Source: a virus. From it: 38,248 bases of DNA. The DNA lies in IMG/VR virus record IMGVR_UViG_3300023174_000350, positions 1-38,248 of that record; one strand, 5' to 3'. Positions 14,789 to 20,463 of the stretch are shown here, one piece after another; position 1 is the stretch's first letter; every line of letters begins with the position of its first letter. The notes under the pieces were generated by a model. It was not told the origin of the DNA, ran no database searches, and saw only the letters and a list, made by a program, of their open reading frames with translations. Both the position numbers and the translations under genes were made by a program.

Positions 14789-15064
14789 CTATCCATTCCC
14801 TCGGGAACGGCCCGTCGAACGAGTTGAGGACCCACCAACGGAATGATCTTCTGGTCTGTGTATCTGTGCAATCGCACGCTCTGGGGAGGCGGCTTTTCCC
14901 TCTTCGTCCTGCCTCAATTCTTCAATTGCGGTCGCCACGATTTTTGAGAGCGGAAATGTTGCCAGCGGGTTTTTTGACTGCTCGACTTTTTGTTTTTCAA
15001 TCAAAAAATCGTGAAGCTCGATCGGGATAGAAACGTTCAGCTTTTTGTGAGTTTTTGTTTTCAT
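14789..15064 (-). CDS. Ribbon-helix-helix regulator, possible lysogeny repressor
   Basis: This is the only convincing minus-strand gene. The start at 15064 gives 91 residues beginning MKTKTHKKLNVSIPIELHDF, a beta strand followed by two helices (FPLSKIVATAIEELR), the ribbon-helix-helix DNA-binding fold of Arc/MetJ/CopG proteins. The C-terminal 40 residues are polar and look unstructured. It is transcribed away from a second ribbon-helix-helix gene at 15238. The 173-base gap between them has repeated operator-like sequences near both starts. I infer a repressor role like Arc or Mnt. A longer start at 15187 would cover the operators and is less likely. Confidence 0.68.
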   Translation of the reverse strand: MKTKTHKKLNVSIPIELHDFLIEKQKVEQSKNPLATFPLSKIVATAIEELRQDEEGKAASPERAIAQIHRPEDHSVGGSSTRSTGRSRGNG

Positions 15065-15237
15065 ACCTTCCCACCAGTAACACCGGAAACACCAAGAATC
15101 AAATTTTTGTAAAAATTTATTTTCGCCCGCAGAGTCAATGCCCATGCGGATGTCAATAAAAATCTGCGTATGAGGTGATCTCCCCATTTACAGATTTTCA
15201 TTGATCTATCGGTAGCACCGGAAGTATCGGTAGCACC
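15065..15237. promoter_or_regulatory. Divergent operator-promoter region of the lysis-lysogeny switch
   Basis: Two direct repeats of TATCGGTAGCACC lie at 15207-15219 and 15225-15237, spaced 18 bases, the second ending at the ATG of the plus-strand gene. A related sequence, CAGTAACACCGGAA, lies near 15073-15086, just upstream of the minus-strand start; it matches CGGTAGCACCGGAA at 12 of 14 positions. One shared protein could therefore act at both promoters. On the minus strand, TTGAC motifs occur at 15152-15156 and 15134-15138 (read in reverse), which could be -35 elements. The matching -10 boxes are weak, so I do not define the promoters precisely. Confidence 0.6.
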
Positions 15238-15390
15238 ATGCAAAGCGCATATGTAAAAACAAGCCTGAGTCTGCCAGCCGACCTTTACGAGTGGCTGAAA
15301 AAAAAGGCGGAAAAAAACGGGGGCACGCCAATAAGCCGATTGGTTGCTCAAGCCATCAAAACCCAAAAACAAAAGGAGGCCGCGAAATGA
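15238..15390 (+). CDS. Small ribbon-helix-helix protein, 50 aa, early regulator
   Basis: The ATG at 15238 directly follows the second operator repeat. The 50-residue product has a beta strand (YVKTSLSLPADLYEWL), a lysine-rich helix and a second helix (PISRLVAQAIKTQK), which is the ribbon-helix-helix pattern. It is the first gene of the rightward early operon and would be the counterpart of the divergent gene at 14789-15064. Its end carries a strong AAAGGAGG ribosome-binding site for the next gene, with which it overlaps by ATGA. Confidence 0.65.
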   Translation: MQSAYVKTSLSLPADLYEWLKKKAEKNGGTPISRLVAQAIKTQKQKEAAK

Positions 15391-15584
15391 TCGACGCAAC
15401 CGAAATGGCGGCACGCCTTGGAATCACCCGCCCTACCCTTCTGCGTTGGGCGACTAACAACCGGGTGCCCGGATTCAAGGTCGGACGCGAATGGAAGTTT
15501 GATGAGGCGGATGTTGTCCGCACTTTCAAGGTAACGACTGGGAACATTCTTCAACAGGCAAACAGCCGTGGAAGGGCTGCGTAA
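15387..15584 (+). CDS. Excisionase-like MerR-type helix-turn-helix protein, 65 aa
   Basis: The protein has the short winged-helix form found in excisionases and phage DNA-binding proteins: MIDATEMAARLGITRPTLLR, then WATNNRVPGFKVGREWKFDEADV. The conserved pattern 'IPxxKVGxxWRFxxxEV' is clearly recognisable. In this place, beside a switch and near an integrase, excision control is likely, although an early repressor role is also possible. A strong ribosome-binding site (GGAGG) sits 10 bases before its ATG. Confidence 0.7.
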   Translation: MIDATEMAARLGITRPTLLRWATNNRVPGFKVGREWKFDEADVVRTFKVTTGNILQQANSRGRAA

Positions 15585-15721
15585 TGAAATCCCCCCGCCT
15601 CTACCTATGCCAGTCGGGCGACATCACCGACACGATCCGCGCCTGCGGGTTCGGGGATGCACGAATCAAGTTTTTTCAAAAGCACGGCGTTCAAGCCGCA
15701 CATGTCTCTTTCGAAAGATAA
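15584..15721 (+). CDS. Hypothetical protein, 45 aa
   Basis: The ATG at 15584 overlaps the previous stop as TAATG. The product MKSPRLYLCQSGDITDTIRA continues to a GVQAAHVSFER end and looks like one small alpha/beta unit. I recognise no family. It is kept because of the coupled start and the absence of a better reading of this stretch. Confidence 0.4.
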   Translation: MKSPRLYLCQSGDITDTIRACGFGDARIKFFQKHGVQAAHVSFER

Positions 15722-15724
15722 TTT

Positions 15725-15850
15725 ATGGAACACGAAGTCATAATCAGGAACATTCAATTCGCGTGGGAGTTCATCCGCGCTGTCGGCCCAGCCATTGCGC
15801 TGGGGGTGGCAACCTACTGGGTAACTACATGGGGGGAGCGGTCACGATGA
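15725..15850 (+). CDS. Small membrane protein, 41 aa
   Basis: The ATG at 15725 opens a 41-residue product with one likely membrane span (FIRAVGPAIALGVATYWV) and a basic C-terminus. Its stop overlaps the next start. The function is unknown. Tiny membrane proteins are common in phage early operons, but prediction at this length is weak. Confidence 0.4.
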   Translation: MEHEVIIRNIQFAWEFIRAVGPAIALGVATYWVTTWGERSR

Positions 15851-16050
15851 GTTTAACCACAGAGGACACAGAGAACACGGAGATGGTGATGGCGAAGATT
15901 AAGTGCCCAGTTTCCGTGAGTAACTTTGCAGACATTGCAGAGGTCTTGAGCAAACGCGCCAAAGTGGATGGAAGAACGGCTTTTACGCGCCAAGTCGGGG
16001 GATGCCTTGAGATTTATTCGATTCCTGACGCAAAGGGGGCAACGCGATGA
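15847..16050 (+). CDS. Hypothetical protein with repeat-derived N-terminus, 67 aa
   Basis: The first ten codons (MSLTTEDTEN) are encoded by a reverse-oriented copy of the dispersed CTCCGTG repeat. The remainder begins at MVMAKIKCPVSVSNFADIAE and continues as an ordinary small protein ending at GATR. An internal ATG at 15880 or 15886 may be the original start, with the repeat inserted upstream and the frame extended by chance. No family is recognised. It overlaps both neighbours by ATGA. Confidence 0.5.
   Translation: MSLTTEDTENTEMVMAKIKCPVSVSNFADIAEVLSKRAKVDGRTAFTRQVGGCLEIYSIPDAKGATR
15852..15884 (-). repeat. Dispersed repeat copy F (left block, reverse orientation)
   Basis: TTTAACCACAGAGGACACAG and the following bases to 15884 are the reverse complement of the CTCCGTG...GGTTAAA block seen at 4306-4342 and 35976-36012. 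This copy is the only one in reverse orientation and the only left block without the CCCCGCAGAAGACA block. It lies inside a coding frame. Confidence 0.75.
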
Positions 16051-16310
16051 GCGCCTTCTGGGTAATCGACAAAGAGTCGCACGGGGAGAGCATTGGGACG
16101 AAGACGGTTTTTGGCCCGTTTGAGACAAGGCGACACGCTGAGAGTTTCATCCTTAGCGACTTTGAGGGCTGGTGGAAGTCGAGTGATTTGCCACTCATAG
16201 ATCGCGATGACAATGCGTGTGGCACTTACTTCATCTTAGAGCAAAAGGCCGAGGTGAGGCCGGTTGGCAAAACACACACCAAATTCTCACTGGTGGAGGT
16301 GAAGAAATGA
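16047..16310 (+). CDS. Hypothetical early protein, 87 aa
   Basis: The start overlaps the previous stop (ATGA at 16047). The product begins MSAFWVIDKESHGES and has GPFETRRHAESFIL, similar in style to small phage proteins that carry a 'GPFxTxxxAExF' pattern. No function is known to me. It is followed by an overlapping DUF551-like gene. Confidence 0.55.
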   Translation: MSAFWVIDKESHGESIGTKTVFGPFETRRHAESFILSDFEGWWKSSDLPLIDRDDNACGTYFILEQKAEVRPVGKTHTKFSLVEVKK

Positions 16311-16525
16311 GCGCGACTATGGAATGGATCGATGCCGGTGAGGAAATGCCGGACTCGGACACGGATGTCATTGTTGCCACGGAGGACGGCCACATCGAAG
16401 GAGGTTTTCACGACGGGAAGGATTGGCGCTGGGTAAACGCTTCACTCATCGAGATCGATGTCACCCATTGGATGCCGTTTCCAGAGCCTCCACAACCACG
16501 GACAAAAAAGGGGAAGAGAAAATGA
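16307..16525 (+). CDS. DUF551-like protein, 72 aa
   Basis: The protein fits the short phage domain DUF551: an opening MEWIDAGEEMPDSDTDVIVA with the W-x-D-A-x-E-x-x-P form, a GKDWRW centre, and the closing VTHWMPFPEPPQPR, the family's most recognisable part. Its biochemical role is unknown. It overlaps both neighbours, so it is translated as part of the early operon. Confidence 0.7.
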   Translation: MSATMEWIDAGEEMPDSDTDVIVATEDGHIEGGFHDGKDWRWVNASLIEIDVTHWMPFPEPPQPRTKKGKRK

Positions 16526-16668
16526 GCGCCACCCTCGCCATTTCCATTGCCGTGCTGACGCTCGGCTCCTGCTTTGCCTGCTACATGCTGGGCCGCGATA
16601 GCTACCGCAACGAACTCCGTGACTTCCAAGAGCGGAGACGCCGATGGGAAGAGTTTGACGACGAATAA
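16522..16668 (+). CDS. Small single-span membrane protein, 48 aa
   Basis: The N-terminal part (SATLAISIAVLTLGSCFACY) is a clear membrane span, and the rest is highly charged (QERRRRWEEFDDE). The start overlaps the DUF551-like stop. It is the last gene of the small-gene string. The function is unknown. Confidence 0.5.
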   Translation: MSATLAISIAVLTLGSCFACYMLGRDSYRNELRDFQERRRRWEEFDDE

Positions 16669-16811
16669 CAATTTCCTCGCCAGGTCTCATTGAGACCGCA
16701 GGGGCAAAGGGGGGCCGCGCATCCCAAAAAACGCGGACCAATTAACTCTGTAACGGACTGCGGCGACCGGAACAGGGACAACACAAAGCCGCAAATCAAA
16801 ACTAAAATAAC
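16669..16811. promoter_or_regulatory. Gap with perfect 15-base palindrome before the replication genes
   Basis: GGTCTCATTGAGACC (16683-16697) is a perfect inverted repeat with a one-base centre, just after the stop codon of the small-gene string. This is one of the few gaps over 100 bases, and the replication genes start after it. It could be a repressor operator or part of a weak terminator; there is no T run after it. I see no convincing -35/-10 pair. Confidence 0.45.
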
Positions 16812-17375
16812 ATGGCACAGCTAAAAGCACCAGAAACAACAGGCGGGGGGTTCGGCCCTCGCATCACGGAACTCGCACCAAAGGGAACCTACTTGGCCAC
16901 GATTGTGGACATCGTGGACACCTTTGGCGTGGAGCGCCCAAAATTCGAAGACCCTACGGTGATCGAGAAAGTGGACATCACGATCTTTGTCTTCGGGTTC
17001 AAGGGCAAGGACGGGAAGCATTACCTCGTGAAGACCCGCGACATGAAAATCTCGGGGCATGAGAAATCGACCCTCTACAAGTTCCTGCAAAGCCTGACTG
17101 GCGAGCCGCCGAAATACGGCTGGGACTACTGCGAGCTTATCGGCTCGGGCGCCCAGATCACGGTCACGCACCAGGAGAGCAAGCGCACGGCGGGGAAATT
17201 CTACGCCACCATTGGCGCTCTTTCCCCAGTGATGGAGGAGATGCAGGGGAAAAATCCGAAGCTCTCGGCCTTTGCCCATCTGCTGGACCCTGACAAAGCC
17301 TCGCCTGTGGCAGCGCCTAAGACGGCAAGCCCAGACCTCGAAGAGGATGAGGAAGATATGGCAGAGCCGTTCTGA
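16812..17375 (+). CDS. Single-stranded DNA-binding-like protein, 187 aa
   Basis: The protein begins with a beta-rich OB-fold-like part (GTYLATIVDIVDTFG, then VDITIFVFGFKGKDGKHYLV) and ends in an acidic tail, DLEEDEEDMAEPF, of the kind that SSB-type proteins use to recruit replication proteins. It is the first gene of the replication block, directly before a PD-(D/E)XK nuclease and the DNA polymerase. Similar phage proteins are annotated as SSB-like or 'DUF669-like'. The assignment is inferred from the acidic tail, fold pattern and context. Confidence 0.6.
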   Translation: MAQLKAPETTGGGFGPRITELAPKGTYLATIVDIVDTFGVERPKFEDPTVIEKVDITIFVFGFKGKDGKHYLVKTRDMKISGHEKSTLYKFLQSLTGEPPKYGWDYCELIGSGAQITVTHQESKRTAGKFYATIGALSPVMEEMQGKNPKLSAFAHLLDPDKASPVAAPKTASPDLEEDEEDMAEPF

Positions 17376-17385
17376 TTAACCGGGG

Positions 17386-17413
17386 GCCGGTGAGCGTTGG
17401 CGCGCTCACTGGC
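17386..17413 (+). terminator. Strong hairpin between SSB-like and nuclease genes
   Basis: GCCGGTGAGCG (17386-17396) pairs with CGCTCACTGGC (17403-17413), 11 pairs with one G-U and a six-base loop. There is no T tail, so it may be an RNA-processing or attenuation hairpin rather than a full terminator. It fills the 61-base gap before the nuclease gene. Confidence 0.5.
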
Positions 17414-17436
17414 TCCCTAACCTCTCGACCTATTTT

Positions 17437-18243
17437 ATGGCTATTTTATCCGACACAAAACAAAAGTCCCAAGGCTCGCATTGGTATACACTGGAGGGAG
17501 CGCCTTGTCACCAAGTCCCGAAGGCCAAGGGCGGGGAGCTGCGCAACGCTACCGTCGCGGACGCTCGCAAGCTGGGGCTTTTCCCCTCTGTAACGAATAT
17601 CTTGGGGGTGATCGCCAAGCCCGGCTTGGACACTTGGAAACTCCAACAGGTGGCGAAGGCTGCATTCAAGACCCCACCGGACGGCAAGGAGAGCGAGGAA
17701 TATTTCACCGACCGCATCATTGAGTCCGCTTTTGATCAAGTGGTTGATGCTGCGGATTTCGGTTCCCGCATTCATGACGCTCTGGAGAAGGTCTTTGAGG
17801 GCGAGAATCCCGATGAGGATTTGCTGCCTTATGTGCAGCCTACCTTGGCGTGGAAGGCTGAGAAGGGGCTGACCTTCACCCACCGAGAGATCACGCTCGT
17901 GAATGCCGGCGAGGGCTATGCGGGGCGATGCGATGTCTTGGCCAAGGGAAAACAGGGCCAGCTCGTGATCCTTGATTACAAGACCCGCAAGACGAAGCCC
18001 GGCGAGAAGGTGACCACCTACGACGGCCAAGGCATGCAACTCGCGGCCTACGCAGTCGCCCACTGGGGCGAGGCGATGCTGCCGAAGGTGACCGCGGCCA
18101 ACATCTTCATCTCCACCACGGAGCCGGGGCGCATGGAGGTCTGCAAGCATGAAGACCTGCCAGCGGAATGGGAGGCGTTCAAAGCCGCCTGCGTGCTCTG
18201 GCGCAAAACAAAGGGGTTCGACCCAAGGAGGATCGCGCTATGA
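17437..18243 (+). CDS. PD-(D/E)XK nuclease, RecB/Cas4-like exonuclease, 268 aa
   Basis: The active-site pattern of PD-(D/E)XK exonucleases is visible in order: His113 in GSRIHDALE, Glu151 in HREITLV, Asp166 in AGRCDVLAK, Asp180 and Lys182 in VILDYKTRK, and Gln201 in GMQLAAYA. This set is typical of RecB/AddB/Cas4-like nucleases and phage recombination exonucleases. Next to the SSB-like gene and the polymerase, it probably processes DNA ends during replication or recombination. No Cys cluster for an Fe-S centre is present, so it is not a standard Cas4. Confidence 0.8.
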   Translation: MAILSDTKQKSQGSHWYTLEGAPCHQVPKAKGGELRNATVADARKLGLFPSVTNILGVIAKPGLDTWKLQQVAKAAFKTPPDGKESEEYFTDRIIESAFDQVVDAADFGSRIHDALEKVFEGENPDEDLLPYVQPTLAWKAEKGLTFTHREITLVNAGEGYAGRCDVLAKGKQGQLVILDYKTRKTKPGEKVTTYDGQGMQLAAYAVAHWGEAMLPKVTAANIFISTTEPGRMEVCKHEDLPAEWEAFKAACVLWRKTKGFDPRRIAL

Positions 18244-18422
18244 TGACCTGCAAAGAGTGCGGCAACAAAGCCCACCACCGCCAATGGCCAATCCGGTTCG
18301 GCGAACTCCTCTGCCCGTCCTGCGGATGCCCAGAACACGGGCGCTGCGAACAACTCGAAGCCCTCGCTGCCGAGGGCGATGAGTGCGCCGTGGCTGATCT
18401 TTTTAAGGAGGGGTGTAAATGA
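18240..18422 (+). CDS. Small zinc-ribbon protein, 60 aa
   Basis: The product starts MMTCKECG and holds two CxxC knuckles (C4/C7 and C25/C28), with a further Cys30, consistent with one bound zinc ion. It overlaps the nuclease stop. A strong AAGGAGG ribosome-binding site for the next gene lies in its 3' end. The role is unknown; small zinc ribbons in this position are common phage accessory proteins. Confidence 0.6.
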   Translation: MMTCKECGNKAHHRQWPIRFGELLCPSCGCPEHGRCEQLEALAAEGDECAVADLFKEGCK

Positions 18423-18748
18423 CCCAACCCAATACTGACCCTGCTTTCCCTACGGAAAATTATACTTGGAAAGACGATAAAGGGGCGTGGCACACCTGTC
18501 CGCACTCCGGAATGTCTATGCGTGACTATTTTGCGGGGCAGGCTTTACCAGCTCTAATAAATGCCACTGCATTTTACCAACAAAAAGCTCAAGAAGAAGC
18601 GCTTGCTGAATATGCGTATAAATCTTGGAGAGAAATCCATAACGCTTTGGACGCAGATAATTTGCTTGAAGATTACATAAGTTGTTCTTGGGCGGCTTAC
18701 AAGATAGCGGATGAAATGCTTCGGGCTCGCCAGGAGGAGTCTGAATGA
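18419..18748 (+). CDS. Hypothetical phage protein of the 'MSMRDYFAGQAL' type, 109 aa
   Basis: The motif GMSMRDYFAGQALPALI is found in a widespread family of small phage early proteins of unknown function, which usually begin with a Pro-rich 'DPAFPT' stretch, as here. The rest is helical. Its DNA is more AT-rich than the flanking genes (for example around 18540-18680), suggesting a different recent origin. A strong GGAGG site precedes it and another lies in its 3' end, before the polymerase. Confidence 0.65.
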   Translation: MTQPNTDPAFPTENYTWKDDKGAWHTCPHSGMSMRDYFAGQALPALINATAFYQQKAQEEALAEYAYKSWREIHNALDADNLLEDYISCSWAAYKIADEMLRARQEESE

Positions 18749-20463
18749 CCCTTGCCGTTGATTTCGAGACTGACTGGTCCCGCGATTACACCGTTGCCGA
18801 CATGGGGGCATGGGCCTACTGCAACGACCCGCGATTCAACGCCTATCTGGTGGCATTCTGTGGTTCAGACGGATGGGAGTGGGTGGGACACCCGGCACAA
18901 GCTCCTTGGGCGAAAGCTCGGGAGTATGACCGCTGGTTGTCCCACAATGTGGGGTTTGATGCCGAGGTCTGCCGAGCTTTACGCGTGGAGCCTGCCAAGG
19001 TCTGGGACTGCACAGCGGACCTCATGGCCTACCTGCAATACCCTCGCGATCTCAAGGGAGCGTGCAAGGAGGCATTCGGCATCGATGTGGACAAGTCGGT
19101 GCGGGATCGCACCGGCGTGGCTGATCTCTTCGCCCCATCGGCAGGCGAGCTAAACGACTACGCATTGCAAGATGCCCGCCTGTGCCTGCGACTCTGGCAG
19201 AAGTTTGCCGTGCGCTGGCCGGAGTCGGAGAAGGAACTCTCTCGCCACACCCGTCTAATGGGCGCCCGTGGCATCGGGTTCGATACCTCAGCGGCACGGG
19301 AGGCCGTGGCGGGGTTGGGGGTGCAACTCGCGGAGACCGAGCGCACAATCCCCTGGGTGGCTCGCGGCCTCCCCCCAACTTCCCGCAATGAGCTTTTCCT
19401 CGAATGTGACCGCCTCGGGCTTCCCCGCCCGACGACCACTGCCGAGAAGAATCCCGCTTGGCAGGCATGGCTCGATGAACACGAGGCCCGGGTGCCTTGG
19501 GTGCGGGGGCTGAACCGCTGGCGGAAGCTCAACCGCACCCGTGAGGTGATCGGGGCGATGCTGGTGCGCACTGACCGCCAACGCCGTTTGCACTACGGCC
19601 TGCGCTACTACGGCGCGGCCATCACCGGCCGGTGGAGCGGAGCCGATGGGCTGAACCTCCAAAACCTTAACTCCAAGGACACCGAAGGCGGGATCGACCT
19701 GCGGGCGCTCCTCGTGCCAGCGCCGGGCAATGTTTTTGTGGTCTCCGACCTCTCACAGATCGAACCCCGCTGCATGGCAGTGATCTCGGGCGATGAGGAC
19801 ATGCTGACCTTTCTGCGCTCTGGCGCTGACCTCTACGAAGCCCACGCCAGGGCAACGATGGGATACTCAGACCCGCGCCCGCTGAAGGAAGTGGACAAGG
19901 GCATGCGGGCGCTCGCCAAGGCCCGCACCCTCGGGCTGGGCTACTCGTGCGGGGCAGAGAAATTCGTCGCAGTGGCCAAGATCATGGCCGGTCTGGACAT
20001 TTCCCCAGAAGATTCCGAGCGGATCGTGGCAGAATTCCGCGCCACAAACCCCAAAATCACAAGCCTCTGGGAGCGGATGCAACGGGCATTTCGACAGGCA
20101 AAGGGCAAGGTGTGGGTGGTGAAGACCGAAGCCGGGCGGGCGATGCGGTATTTCAACCCCGCAGATGGCCAAGCCTCCGCCGTAAAAGCCAAGCCACCAA
20201 CGAAATTCTACGGCGGCAAGCTGGTGGAAAACCTCATCCAAGCCACCGCCCGCGATGTCATGGCGGGCATGGTCCTTCAGATCGAGGCGGCAGGCTACCC
20301 CGTCGTGCTCCATGTCCACGATGAGATCGTGGCAGAAGTTCCGATTGATACCGCTGCCGAGGCCATGGAGGAAATCCGCCGAATCATGTCCACCCCGCCG
20401 GCATGGATGCCCACCCTGCCCGTCGAGTGCGAGGCGCATCTCATGGAGGTCTATGGGAAATAA
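18745..20463 (+). CDS. Family A DNA polymerase with 3'-5' exonuclease
   Basis: This replicative polymerase has 572 residues and two domains. The exonuclease part has Exo I (Asp6, Glu8 in VDFETD), Exo II (Asn68, Asp72 in SHNVGFD) and Exo III (Tyr139, Asp143 in YALQDAR), so proofreading should be active. The polymerase part has TGRWSG (295-300), motif A with Asp335 in DLSQIEPR, motif B around residues 388-403 (RALAKARTLGLGYSCG) and motif C His525-Asp526-Glu527. No 5'-3' nuclease domain is present. It overlaps the preceding gene by ATGA and its end overlaps the methyltransferase start. Confidence 0.95.
   Translation: MTLAVDFETDWSRDYTVADMGAWAYCNDPRFNAYLVAFCGSDGWEWVGHPAQAPWAKAREYDRWLSHNVGFDAEVCRALRVEPAKVWDCTADLMAYLQYPRDLKGACKEAFGIDVDKSVRDRTGVADLFAPSAGELNDYALQDARLCLRLWQKFAVRWPESEKELSRHTRLMGARGIGFDTSAAREAVAGLGVQLAETERTIPWVARGLPPTSRNELFLECDRLGLPRPTTTAEKNPAWQAWLDEHEARVPWVRGLNRWRKLNRTREVIGAMLVRTDRQRRLHYGLRYYGAAITGRWSGADGLNLQNLNSKDTEGGIDLRALLVPAPGNVFVVSDLSQIEPRCMAVISGDEDMLTFLRSGADLYEAHARATMGYSDPRPLKEVDKGMRALAKARTLGLGYSCGAEKFVAVAKIMAGLDISPEDSERIVAEFRATNPKITSLWERMQRAFRQAKGKVWVVKTEAGRAMRYFNPADGQASAVKAKPPTKFYGGKLVENLIQATARDVMAGMVLQIEAAGYPVVLHVHDEIVAEVPIDTAAEAMEEIRRIMSTPPAWMPTLPVECEAHLMEVYGK

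Noticed and set aside
17437-18243. Cas4 of a CRISPR system
   Set aside because: The nuclease lacks the cysteine cluster of Cas4, and no CRISPR array or other cas gene is present in the window.
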